DNA of 64,000 nt, from the NCBI GenBank assembly GCA_947561715.1, contig OX387197.1, positions 22,842,266 to 22,906,265 on the forward strand. Reading direction: 5' to 3'. Of the stretch, positions 46,420 through 58,552 are shown piece by piece. A program made the translations under genes and the position numbers. Each line of letters begins with the position of its first letter. Position 1 is the stretch's first letter. The notes beneath the pieces are model-generated. The model saw nothing but the letters and a program-made list of their open reading frames with translations, made no database searches and had not been told where the DNA came from. This DNA is from Ascidia mentula (Eukaryota; Chordata; Ascidiacea; Phlebobranchia; Ascidiidae).

Positions 46420-48369
46420 ATGTTTTCCATAATATATATAGGGGTCTGTTGTTTGTTTTTTTGCCTGTTGATGCGAGCGGATGCTCAGACGTGGCATAAG
46501 TTTCAGGGTTACGAGTATTACATCGAATACAGTGCAGTCAGTACTTTTGCTCAACAGGTAAAAGATTGTTGCAATGGTAGTAAAAATTTTAGTTATGTTT
46601 ATTTTTAAATGGCGCGTTTCTAGTACGTACAAAAGTAATATAACTAAGTAATCAGTACAAACAAGAATACCATATAGTCTACCACCTTATGCTGCCAAAC
46701 GACGATTAATGCATAATTCGAATGTGTATTTTGCAGCTTTTGAGCTATACTCTTTCTACAGATCATCCCTACTCGTTTTACATCGGTGCTACGAGAGTCG
46801 CGGGGACCTCCAATTTCCAATGGACAGATAGAAGATACGTTGATGTAGCACAGTGGAGTGCAGGGGAACCAAACAACATGCCTCCCCCGGAGGATTGTGT
46901 GATAATGGGTTGGGTTTATGAACTTGATTCAACATTCGAATGGAGAGATGTTTCGTGTTCATACACATTAAGATATATTTGTCAGATATTACCCGGTATC
47001 CACATTTTACCAAATCGATTGCCTGGTTTTAAATTTACTGGTTGTATTAGGACTGATTACGTTTTGCTTGAAAAGGGTTCACGCACTACCAAATACTTTA
47101 AGTCAATCACAAAGAGAAATCACAACTCATAAACCTAGGGTTTGGAATTATGCTTACAGCATATTGGCGCAAACTGAAGGTATACCTGTATAAATTTCTT
47201 AACCTTGTCCATTAGTAAAAACTGGTTGAAAATATGCACCTCACTGCATCAGTTATTCACATAAACAACCCATGTTCAGTTCTCACAACTGTCCCCACCG
47301 TTCCCACAGCTACTATTGCCTCTAATACTACCACAGCTGCCAATGCCCCCACTGCTTCCGCAGGAACAACAAATTGTATCTGTGCCAGCCAGTTTACCAT
47401 GAAAGGTTTGTCGAAAATGCAATGTGTACAATATACTTACTACGTGTTTTTATGCCAACAACGAATCAACGGAATCCATTTTCCACTGTTTCCACACTTT
47501 TCCACTATAACATATAAGTTTCTTCCTTTTTTTCACATCAATCTCTTCAGCCTCTTCAAAAAAATTAGTATTATACAACTTCATTCTGACTGATTACCAC
47601 CAAATTACATGCACATTACACTGTGTCAGACTCCAATCATATTTCAGAAGCTGCAACCACATCTGTAGCTGAAACAAAAAGCATTGCATTCTAACGCTTC
47701 GGCTAAAAACTTTAAACAATTGTGGAAGTTATTTATATTTAGCCATTTTTTTTAGTAGATTCATGTTTCAATGTTAAATTTAATTCAGTTTGATCCTTTT
47801 TGTGTTAATTTGCAGCTGGCTGCACTGTTTCCTTCGTACGTTTTGGCTTCATGTTGATCATCAACATTGTAAGCATGTTTGCTATTTGGAAACTCTGGAA
47901 GTAAGTCATGTTTGTTCCTAAAGACGAACTAACGCAAAACTTGATATAGAATTGTTTTCGCAGGCAAAACAGGTGAAACGAGCACACAAATGAGCATTGA
48001 AAGCAAAGGACTAGAGAAATCGTGCTGCTGCGAAAAATCAAAAGCGCCACAGAGTTGTCTTAACTATAAGAATCACACAACAGGTTAGTTTTTGTTTTAC
48101 TCGTAAAATTGTACTTTTTCTATAGGGTTAGGGGAGCGATGTTTTTTTTCCCGGAGAACGTGGTTGGAACAAAATCTTCGTTAATTTGTTCAGATTATAT
48201 GTAATTTGGCATTGCTTTAGATAAAGAAGCATGAAGATAAAAGAATCTTTATTTGTTAGGAGTTGCAACAGAATCTACGAAGGCTGCAACAATCAGTTTT
48301 ATAACAACACCGAAAGCTGCTGGCACTGGTGAACCAATATATGAAACATTTACTACACAGCAAATCTGA
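46420..48369 (+). pseudogene. C2: type C lectin receptor with broken first exon and tail
   Basis: The first exon starts MFSIIYIGVCCLFFCLLM and reads QTWHKFQGYEYYIEY, but a 91-base deletion relative to C3 removes the GCAARN-to-GKISV part, joins SVSTFAQQ to the donor and changes the exit phase from 1 to 0. The second CTLD exon 46762-46995 is intact (FYIGATRVAG, EPNNMPPPEDC, WRDVSCSY, YICQ). Further open exons are a Thr-rich stalk from about 47277 to 47404 with CICAS, a TM exon near 47817 (FVRFGFMLIINIV, WKLW) and tail exons near 47965 and 48261 (GEPIYETF). The first tail exon is out of phase with the TM exon. Several independent lesions argue for a pseudogene. Confidence 0.7.
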
Positions 48370-48654
48370 AGACACCTCCGTAACCAGCCCGAAACTTTAG
48401 TGTGGTAAAATATTTTATAAAAGTCTTTGTTATAAAAACCGAAAATAACCGTAAATTGATTTTATAAAACCAACCCATATATATATTGCAACCCACAAAT
48501 TACAATCATTCCCAATAAATGCACCAAATCGGTTTTTGACTGCAGGTATTTGTATTGTTAAAGATCACTCGTTATATTATTTATTTTGTCACGTTTATTA
48601 TTTATACTCTCTTTCCAACAAATCGTACTGGTGTTTATTTACATGACATCAGCA
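48370..48654. other. 3' flank of C2
   Basis: Noncoding, with AATAAA near 48515. Nothing else seen. Confidence 0.35.
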
Positions 48655-48772
48655 AATGCACCAGCATGAAGCGAGCTGCTGTTTATTCTACAAGCGTGTC
48701 TTGTTAAACTAACGCAAACCAGGATGCAGCACAAAGCGAGAGAACGTAAGAAAGAAGGCAACATATCCGCAG
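48655..48772 (-). mobile_element. Solo LTR fragment related to the Ty3/gypsy relic
   Basis: On the - strand it starts TGTAACGCTGCGGATATGTT and shares TTCTTTCTTACGTTCTCT and an AATAAA segment with the LTR at 37341-37454. No internal region is attached. Confidence 0.6.
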
Positions 48773-49172
48773 CGTTACACTCCGCCACAAGCAAATGTTT
48801 AAGCATAGACACGAAGTGTAAATGTGTGTCTTATTCTCAGCGCTATCGTCACATTCCCAAATTTTATGTTTTTAGTCCTGACACGTGCAACTTATGGTTA
48901 GTATTAAAAACAGCATTTTTAAGTTTCCCTGTTCTGTGATTATTTACAATAAAACAAAACGGAAGCATAGACCCTGATGTAACCGTGAAACCTTTGTCAC
49001 TTTTGCATCTTACTTCTTGTATCCCTGCATTTTCGTGTTGATTTCAGTGTGAAACAAACCTTCTCCTTAAATGCAAATTTAGGCAATTTGGCAGTGTTTT
49101 GCAAGAATGCAGTTCCACAAATGCAGTCTTTATATGATTTTTTTTGGTATATATTGAAAGAGTATATGGTAT
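48773..49172. other. Spacer before the LTR element
   Basis: No gene or repeat recognised. Confidence 0.3.
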
Positions 49173-51005
49173 TGTAACATACGTCACAGAAACCAGTGCT
49201 TGAATTGCGTAATGTTTTGCGTGCAGCTTTACACATGTACTGCACAATCCCATACTGCGACCCATATGATAAACTCATCGAATGTTCTCGAGTAAAGTGA
49301 TTCATTCAACATCCTGTTTACCACATAAAATGTTCTCCTATGCTTATGTCACATCACACCTATGTTCTTTGTTATATTACTTCAAGCGACTCAAGATATC
49401 ACGTGACATTATTAACCAATCAGCTCTTAGTATGGAGAGCTTTATTTGATTCCATTCGATTCTACTTTTTCTATCGTATTAATGTTACACTGCTATTATT
49501 ACTGAGACTCTACAAAGCTATTCGCCGGCTTGGGATTTATTCCCACAGTTTGATAATAAACTGTTTATTCGGATACAACGGTTTGCGGGCGAGGCAAACC
49601 TTACAGTGGTACCCCTTGGGAAAAATTCACGTCTTGAGAAGCAACATGAAAACTGGAACCCCATTTGGAGGCACTCACGACCTAACATACAACCAAAGGA
49701 GCAACGGAGTCGCATGGACAATCTCTCAGAGGTACAATAAACAAACAATTTCGGCGACGATCGCTCATAAAAATTTTAAACGCGCCGAAAACCATGTTGT
49801 AGTTCGCATTTTAACGTTTTACTGACTTCCTGTATATACCAGAACCATTATTTTCACGCTTGTGTTCATAATTCGCCTCCTGAAAGCTACGTAACTTTTT
49901 TCGCATTGATGACGGTCCGCTGAACATTTTAACGGACCCAGGAGGACAACTTAGTTTGCTATTGTGCATGTTTTCATTCGCATTATAATATATCCGTATC
50001 ACCGACACGTTTTTCCTGCGATAATGACGTCTTTTAGAGGCCAAGTGTGGATTTATAGCCTCAAACGCACTACTGCACACACAAATACGGGACTTGATTA
50101 TCTTTTGCTGCCAACAAGGTCAGCTGCAACCCTACTCTATACATTGTCTCTTATTTTTGCTGCCAACAAGGTCAGCCGCAACGCAACTCTCTACTCCTTA
50201 TCATTGTCCCGCACTATTTGCAATACAGTTCAGTGTTGTTTCGGTTTGATGAAGCATGTAACTTCTGACTGGCCAATTTCTCGCATGGTCTCACAAGTTG
50301 GCAAATTGCATTGTTCGCCTTTCATTTTGTAATGTCTGTATCAAACTGTACAATATTGATTACCATCCAACGCATCAAAATATCGTTGTTACTTTGAATG
50401 TTCATTTTATTCGCTCAATCGCATCAACCAATTTCTTAATCGCCTACAGCTGATGTTATATTCATCACCTGCAAATCTGGGGGGAAGTATTTGTAACATA
50501 CGTCACTGAAACCAGTGCTTGAATTGCGTAATGTTTTGCGTGCAGCTTTACACATGTACTGCACAATCCCATACTGCGACCCATATGATAAACTCATCGA
50601 ATGTTCTCGAGTAAAGTGATTCATTCAACATCCTGTTTACCACATAAAATATTCTCCTATGCTTATGTCACATCACACCTATGTTCTTTGTTATATTACT
50701 TCAAGCGCCTTAAGATATCACGTGACATTATTAACCAATCAGCCCTTAGTATGTAGAGCTTTAAAGCCCAGTGTGTACCTGTAAATTCATTCTATTTCAT
50801 TCTATTTGATTCTATTTGATTCTATTTGATTCTATTTGATTCTATTTGATTCTATTTGATTCTATTTGATTCTATTTGATTCTGTTTGATACTATTTGAT
50901 TCTATTTGATTCTATTTGATTCTATTTGATTCTATTTGATTCTATTTGATTCTATTTGATTCTATTTGATTCTATTTGATCCTATTTGATTCTATTTGAT
51001 TCTAG
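49173..51005 (+). mobile_element. Probable non-autonomous LTR retrotransposon
   Basis: A direct repeat of about 270 bases begins TGTAACATACGTCAC at 49173 and at 50492. The left copy can be read as an LTR ending CCTTACA at 49605, followed by TGGTACCCCTTGGG as a primer-site candidate. A GGGGGGAAG polypurine stretch lies right before the second copy. The roughly 890-base interior has no gag or pol, only a short duplicated segment (GCTGCCAACAAGGTCAGC). The right LTR diverges after its first 270 bases, where a decamer array has expanded, so its end is uncertain. Confidence 0.65.
50791..51000. repeat. Decanucleotide array (TCTATTTGAT)n
   Basis: 21 units of 10 bp in perfect register over 210 bp with only a few substitutions. 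It lies in the second LTR at the place where the first LTR has only ATTTGATTCCATTCGATTCT, the apparent seed. Its purity implies a recent expansion. Confidence 0.95.
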
Positions 51006-52247
51006 GCCATCGAGACACTGTTAAATATCTCTGAGACCCTTAGAGTTATTTACAGTATCAAGGAAATGCTGAATGCAAAAACGAGTGTATATACCATTGT
51101 GTGTCGACGGACAGGAAGGCAAGTACTGTAATCTGATACAAGTTTGAAGATTGTTGATCATGTTTGATTTTTACATATAGGAATATATGTACATACAGAC
51201 TAGTTATTACATATCATGCGTGTGGTAATAATATGCACATGTTACCCAGTTGTAAGAAGTTCAGTCAAATACTCCTGTAGTTGACATAAATTTGCATTTA
51301 ATGAAGTGATGCCATGTTTTCTGATGCCTCAACGGTATTACTACTAGCACATACACGCACGCAATCACAACAAAATTTGGCCAAAGCAACGTAAGGCGGA
51401 AGTATGCGCGTTGGTGGTTGCTTGCAATCAAACACTTTTGGCGAAGGTATGGGATAAATAAATATGGGTACACGGCTGCTTTTCCAAGAGTTAACAGGAA
51501 AGGTGGTCACTATGAGGAAAGAAAAGTTTTATTGTATAAATTTACAAGGCGGTATTGTAGTGCAAAAAATATTCAAAAAGGACACATTCTTGATAGTCTC
51601 TTAGACGACCGATGTGGACGTTTATTTACTGCATCATTATTATGGTGGTCAAACGTTTTGCTTCTTAACCTTTATATGGTCTGTAACAGAAACCGATTAG
51701 TTATAGCACTTAGAATGACGTAAAGGAACCTCGTGAACCACGTCACCCTAAGATACATTGCACACGCAATACGTACAAGACACACAGTTGATTTTATGAG
51801 GCTGTGGTATGTTTCCACGAATATAGGCTACAAGGAGGAATTGTCGGTATTTGATGGTTCACAGTATCATTTTTGTCTGAAAAACAAACTATATGTTTAA
51901 AGCATGAAAGTATGCAACCATTATTCAGAAGTATCATGCAAGCTAGAGCAGAAAAATGTACAACGCATGTTTTTTTTCAACTGTTGTACATCTTTGTATA
52001 CCAATTATTAACTTTTAAAAAATATTTTTCTATTTTGCAGTGTAATGTTTCAACATAGAAACATGCAGTACTTTCTGTGCGAAATCTGTTTCTTTTTCTG
52101 ATCAAGCAGATTTTGTCAACTCATTGGGACTTAGATCTTCTGCGCCACAAATTAACTAATGATTTCCCAACTGCTACTCATTTTTCGTAAGAAACTAGCA
52201 CGTCATCATAATTCCGCAGATAGGCTATAATACAATTGTTGTTTCAG
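51006..52247. other. Region upstream of gene X
   Basis: No signal peptide exon for gene X could be identified with the needed phase 1 exit. A + strand frame at 51418-51723 has no recognised motif. The missing exon may lie here or further upstream. Confidence 0.35.
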
Positions 52248-53711
52248 TCAGCATTTTATGCGGTACAACGACAGCAAGATGTCCACCAAACGACACAGAA
52301 ATATTTGGCTCAATACGGTACTTAGCACCAGAATTTAGTTTGGAAACTTGTGTTTGGATGGTTGGAGATCAAAATATGCAAACGGATGTAACCGTGGTAA
52401 TTAAACTAACAAGACAATATACATGGGAAAGAAAGAAACCGGCAACGGCGAATATTACTTTACCAAACGGTAAGCCAAAAGTGAAATTTGATTCGCAACA
52501 AAACTTGAATTTATTGTTAGGAGATTCAATTCAAACTTTAACAATGAATTTCTGGTGTGCTTCGTACGTCAAACAAAACACTGGAAACGAAACAACTTGC
52601 GCACAGGGAGTCCCAACATTGGATGTATGTCGCAACCAGCAAATCTCGGTGGTGAGCAAGACTTGGCCACCTCTCATTACCTCCCGCATGAAAAACGCAT
52701 TTATCGAAGTGATATACACTGTCTTACCATGCCAAGACAGCCTCATACAACCGACCACTAAGATGACTAAAGGTATTTCCACAGGCAGGTATTTTGTAGC
52801 ATAATAGTATTTTTTTTTCGAAAACTCACATGCATTAGCGGAACTATTCAATTGGTAACCAATGATTGATGACTGTGGTTTCCGGCTTTCATAAACCGGC
52901 AACGCATGCGCCCCATAACAAACTAATGACATTTCTTAGAGATATTTAGAGTATTGGCCGTTTATTTTAGATAGGAATTCGCTCAAGTATTGGACTACTT
53001 TTATGTATGTGCAACAGCTTGTTTAGGAAATAAAAATCGTCTTCCATATAAACTTGCAAAACCCCAACAACATTAAAACAACGCACCATGAGCGTCGAGT
53101 TGGGAATCTCTGATTTATGTCAAAGTACCAAACTTATGGAAATAAATTTGTTTCAGAAGAAACGACAACTGAAAGGCAACAAGAAGTAACTTCAACACAC
53201 TTTACTGCAAAGTCGACAACACAACGTCCTGCGAAAAATGGCACAACAACCATCGTAAACACGAAGAACAACAATGCGCGCTTCGATGAAAATCAGAAAA
53301 CTGATTCCATGGTCGCAGCAATAATTCTTGGATCACTGTTGGTGGTGGCCATCATTGCTATTGTCGTGTTGCTGGCCACGAAGAGGTTATACAGTTTTTT
53401 TTTATTCGTAGCCTTCTGAAAAGCGTAAATCGAAACAAATTGCACTCCACACAATAAAAACAGTGTTGACAAATATTAGGTAACAACTTGGAAAATAACG
53501 CAACTAAGTTTATTGCAGATCTGGAAAGGAAAAGCAACGAGGAGGTCCAGAACACCTTCCTGAAACCAACCATACAACAACAGGAGTCAACGGTAACCAC
53601 GAAAATGCGCCCGCAAATGATGATCAGGAAAGAGAAATGGTCAACAACCAAATCTATGACCAGGTTCAAACGAAACAAACCGTCCACAATGAGCTTTATC
53701 ACATGGGTTGA
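52248..53711 (+). CDS. Gene X: single-pass receptor-like protein with unrecognised ectodomain and YDQV tail
   Basis: Partial gene; the 5' signal exon is not found. Exons 52248-52772, 53157-53385 and 53519-53711 have good splice sites and consistent phases (1, 2). The first exon is one continuous 175-codon ectodomain with eight cysteines, N-glycosylation sites (ANITL, NETTC) and segments such as RCPPNDTEIFGSIRYLAPEF and NFWCASYVKQNTGNETTC. I do not recognise the fold; a CUB-like or Ig-like beta domain is possible but not supported by a clear motif. A Thr-rich stalk leads to the TM helix MVAAIILGSLLVVAIIAIVV. The tail carries NQIYDQVQ and NELYHMG. A damaged copy sits downstream of C3. Stalk, TM and tail layout mirrors the adjacent lectin receptors. 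Confidence 0.65.
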
Positions 53712-54746
53712 AATGCCACTCCTTGTTCTGTAGGGTGATTAAATCTTTCACTCTTAATCACCAGTTCAGATTTCGGCTAAGTAGCCGTCTACTCTATCAA
53801 AGTTGCTGTGGAATTGATTGGCAATTACTGTGGCTGGTCTTCCACAAATTTTAACAAGTTACAAATTTACAGCTTTCTGTAAAATAAAATTTGTACCTTC
53901 ATGTAATTTGCCGTACATGATAATTTCCAGGAAATAAACAACTTCAACTGATTTGCAAGTGAAATTGTCACATAAGATTGTAGGAATTAGCGACAGTATG
54001 GGTTCCATTTAAGCAAGGATAGAAGTTGACGATGTCAGTTTCTACTGGGCGAAATCAATACTACTGTTTCAATATAAATCATCATGCTCACACCAATCGT
54101 CTGTCACTTTTTCTGAATTTCTTTTCACTGCAAATTTATTTATTTTATTCAGAACAACGCACTGTAGCATCGCCACATTAGAACAGGAAGTGGTTGGAGT
54201 AGGCAGTTTAACATTTCTAAACCAGTACGCTTAGATCAAATCCTTATAACCAGGTAGACATAGAAAAGGGTATTTTACCCAACAATTTCCATATTATGAT
54301 GTGATTACAAAATGAGCATTCTTAGTTGTATTGTTAATTGCATACAGTTATGATACTTATATCAGTCCAACAATATAACTAATATCTACATATTCAGGTT
54401 GGCTGTATATACAAAAGTTGTTGTCTGGTGGAAAAAGAAAAATAAAGAGTAGGTTTAATGCTCCTGTGGGAAGAGCTAATGTGTGGTTTGCTACTGACAA
54501 CAGTGAAGACATCATGCATTAAGATGTCTGTTGTTCAGAAATCTCTTTATGACGTATATTGCTTATCTTCTTGTAGGTGGCGGAACTAAAGTTACCTTCG
54601 CGTGTTGTTGGTAAGACGTGAAGTAATATTTGTTAAGTGACTGAAATACTAAGGTGTCCAGCATAAATAACTTAAGTTGTAATTGTTCATAGGTTACAAA
54701 CTTTTCATCAGTGTAGATTGGATAGATCCCATTATACTGTTTAAAA
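53712..54746. other. Flank between X and C3, duplicated between psi-X and C4
   Basis: Noncoding. It matches 58560-59640 over most of its length (shared TGACAACAGTGAAGACATCA and ACATTAGAACAGGAAGTGGT), fixing X plus C3 as one duplicated unit. Confidence 0.6.
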
Positions 54747-57646
54747 ATGCTTGCACTTATTTGCCTAAGTTTCTTTGGAATTGTACATGTCAGCGCTCAA
54801 ACCTGGCACCAGTTTCAAGGTTACGAGTATTATATCGAATACAGAGCAACCAGTTCTTACGCTCAAGCTCAAAGTGGATGTGCTGCAAGAAATGCTGGTG
54901 TGGCCAATGTCAAAACAACTCAAGTTTTCAACTTTCTTGTTGGAAAGATAAGTGTAACAGGTATGAGTGATAACTATTTCAGTTCAAGAAAAATGTCTTA
55001 TAGTTTCACAGCTAGCACACCTGTTTGAAATTATTTCAGTCAAATATAATCCAGCAACGTGTTGCTTAGACTATCCTTTCTCGTTTTACATCGGTGCTAC
55101 GAGAATCACAACAGACACCCATAAGTTTCACTGGACAGATGGAACAAGCGTTAATGTAACACAGTGGGGTCCAGGAGAACCAACCAATACCAAAAAACAA
55201 GAGTATTGTGTGATAATGGGTTGGATTTATGAACTGGATTCAACGTTCGGATGGAGAGATGTTCCCTGTTCATACACATCAAGATATGTTTGTCAAAAAA
55301 TAAAGATAAGTACGAGAACCTGTGTGACATATTGCATTGATATTAACAATTTATTGCTTTAAAATTTAAGTTATATATAGTGTCACCAAAAGCAGCTGCA
55401 TTTATTAAATTTGTGCTTATTTTTATATCACTTTGGTATATATTCTTAGTTTAATTTGCTACTCAAAAAAGCAGTATATTAATAATATTACTTTTTTTAA
55501 TTAAAAGCAAACTCTCGTTTAGCGACAACAGAATCCACCACAACTATTACAACACCGAAAAGCACCCCCGCAAAAGCGCAATCAACAGCCATCCAACCAC
55601 TTTCTGCTTTCATCAACAGTACGTTTAAGATGTGAAATATGGTTTATTCCACAATTGTGTACGTTTTTAACCGTGGGACCGGTTCCACAATACGGTTGAC
55701 CTGATTTAGTTCCTTTTTCTGGGGATGACGTTTTTTCCGATCTCTCTGGAAAACATCGGGTTTACTTTACGCGTATTGTCATTTTTAAACGCGAGGCCCG
55801 CTTGGGTCAAACCAGTAAAATTTACCAAAGGCCCACTTAAACAATTTTACTATAGGTAATGCAAACTATCATGTACCTGTACAGCGAAGTCAGTTCGTTA
55901 AGAGCGGTGATAGCATATAGATATTTTTGCAACACAGCCACAGATGACGCAACGACAATCCTGAATGCACGAAACGAAAACAATACCGAAGCGACTAGTT
56001 CACCAGCGGTTATTACTCATACAAAACTGGCAACAGACAACGTCGCAACAGGTAATTTATCACTTAGAACACATGTGTCGCATCAGTTCAAAACTTGATT
56101 AAAGTTTTTTGTTACCTTTGTTTATTCACTTTAACATAAAAATAGCACATATTTGTACAGATACAAACAAGATTCCGGAAACACCACCACAAAATCACTT
56201 CCTCCACACAACGAGGGAAGAACAGGGTACAATGTCGTACTTTACAATAATATTGTAATAGTAATAATAAGAAAGAAGAGGCTAGAACATATTTTATATA
56301 GACCGTCCCTATACCACCCTTGTCTTTGAAACAGCGAAATTCAATTCGACATTGGAACAGACAACTTCATACAACACGCCGGCAGGTAAATTCTTACAAC
56401 TTATTATTGTTGTTCTTATTCGTGTACTTCAAGATTTGTTATTGGGCATTTTATACTGTTTTAAACAGAATCATCCTTTTCGACTTTTGTCCTCAAAACA
56501 TATCAGCCCAATGGCAAAAGTACGACTCTGGAACAAACAACAACAGAAAGTATTATAATAGTATACAGAAATTTGGTACAAAACATAGGTTTAAAGTCTA
56601 TCGTTTGTTTACCAATGTGATCAGATTTGACAGCGTTAAAAATTTACGTAAAACTCATGCACATTCATACTGAGAAACTGTACAATACAGACCAAGACAT
56701 GATCACGGAACTGTTGCCAATCATCATAGCAGCCTCTGCTGGTTGTGTTGTTGCTGTGTTAGTAGTCACTGTCGTCCTGTTAGTTCGAAGGTGTAGGAGG
56801 TAAGAGTGTACACAGTGGAAACTTTTGCAACACGCGGTAAATTATACGTTTCAGGTTGCATAAAGCTATCATTTCTGGCGACACTGAACATTCAGCCAAA
56901 AATGGTACAAGTAACTTGTTTGGTATTTGCTGGTGTAACATAAGATTTTTGCAGATTTTTTGCAATTTCGTGACAAGTTATATAAAACGTGCATAGGTTT
57001 GGTTACATTTAATGTTCATTTAAACTATTCAGGTACAGAAAATCGCGACTGTAAACGACAATCAGTTGACAATCCACTATACGCTACACAACAAGAAACC
57101 GCGTTTACACAAGCGGAGGCGGCCAGCAGTCCAACAGACAACAACCACACGTACAGCGAAGTGAAAGAGGCCAACCAAACACCAGCAGATTCACTGAATC
57201 AGCCCAACGTGGGCAAGAGCCACTATGATGACGTCAAACTACCTATGAAAGCCCACTGTTCTATACCACCCAAACAAAACGGAAAACAATTCATGTATAA
57301 AAGTTACGATGTTGAATTCCAACATAAGAATCCTACAGATGACGACATGAACCCGTACGATGAAGTGAAGCCACCAAAACCAGCAGTTGTTGATGTTAAC
57401 TTGTACGACCAGATCCAGAACACAGTGGAAGGCGAAGCAATGTACAGCGTTGTTGATAAATCAGGTGTAAAGAATGCAATGGAAGACCATCAAGTAGATC
57501 CTGTTTACCTCTCAATGACACCACAAGTTCCACAAATACAAAAAAGCTCGGAAGGTAACATCGATGTTGGCAATGTCGAGGAAAGTAATGACGATGAAAA
57601 TATTGCCGAGTTGTATTCTGTGGTTAACAAAAGCAAGGGTATCTAG
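54747..57646 (+). CDS. Type C lectin-like receptor C3 with a long multi-tyrosine tail
   Basis: Complete predicted receptor of about 549 aa. Exons: 54747-54960, 55070-55309, 55508-55618, 55938-56051, 56161-56226, 56335-56385, 56469-56549, 56691-56799, 56855-56904, 57033-57646; all phases agree. Signal peptide MLALICLSFFGIVHVSA; CTLD with QTWHQFQGYEY, GCAARN, FYIGAT, EPTNTKKQEYC, WRDVPCSY and YVCQ. EPN is changed to EPT, so calcium-dependent sugar binding is doubtful. Five Thr/Ser-rich stalk exons follow. The TM is LLPIIIAASAGCVVAVLVV with RRCRR after it. The 200-residue tail exon has ten tyrosines, among them HTYSEV, SHYDDV, NPYDEV, NLYDQI, AMYSVV and ELYSVV: six YxxV/I sites resembling ITIM/SH2-docking motifs, SHYDDV fitting the ITIM consensus. 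A strong candidate signalling receptor; partner and polarity are inferred only. Confidence 0.86.
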
Positions 57647-57887
57647 AAAATTGCCAAAGTGGCAGATAAATTTGTCTAGGTCGAATGTATGTATCTATAT
57701 GAGGTATTCGCATTACTGTGTCCACAATTACACTATTGGCGTGACCTAAGATTGTTCGTTGTTTTTCACATTGTTTACATTGCGAAATACGTGTTACCTT
57801 CCGCAGTGCAACATTGTTCATGATTTTAAATAATTAATTCTTCCTATATACACCTAAATTTAAACATAACACGAACTATAACACGAA

Positions 57888-58552
57888 TTGAATGGTTGGA
57901 AATAAAAATGTGCAAACAGATGTAATCGTGTAAATTAAAAAAGTAGACAAAATTTATATGGTACAAGGAGCAACCGGAAACGGCAAATATTACTTTACCA
58001 AACGGTAATCCAAAAGTGAAATTTGATTCGAAACAAAAATTATATTTGTTGTTAGGGGATTGAATTCAAACTTTAACAATGAATTTCTGTTGTGTTTCGT
58101 ACATCAACCGAAACACGGGAAATGAAACAACTTGCGCACCGGGAGTCCCAACATTGGATGCTTGTCACAAATCAAATCATGTTTACTTTGCAAAAAAAAG
58201 CAACTGGTGACAAAGAGGTTATACAGTTTTTTTAATCATCTGAAAATCATAACTCGAAACAAATTGCACTCCACAGCATGAAAATAGTGTTGAAACATAT
58301 CAGGTAACAACTTGGAAAATAACGCAACTAAATTTATTGCAGATCGGGCCAGGAAAAGCAACCAGAAAGCGAACAACTTAATGAAACCAACCGCACAACT
58401 TAATGAAACCAACCGCACAACAACAGGAATCAACAGTAACCACGAAAATGCGCCCGCATACTTTGATCAAGAGAGAGAAATGATCAACAACCAAATCTAT
58501 GACTCGATTCAAACGAAACAAACCGTCCACAATGAGCTTTATCACATAGGTT
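57888..58552 (+). pseudogene. psi-X: decayed copy of gene X
   Basis: Ectodomain pieces with stops and frameshifts (around 57890-58170, including ITLPNGNPKVKFDS and the GVPTLDACH region) match 52350-52640. The stalk and TM exons are missing apart from GDKEVIQ-like remnants near 58205. The tail exon from 58344 still encodes the NNQIYDSI-like end but has a tandem AACTTAATGAAACCAACCGC duplication that shifts the frame. Confidence 0.85.

Noticed and set aside
49340-49825. 161-codon open frame as a gene
   Set aside because: It spans the left LTR and its interior, has no recognised domain and includes the primer-site region.
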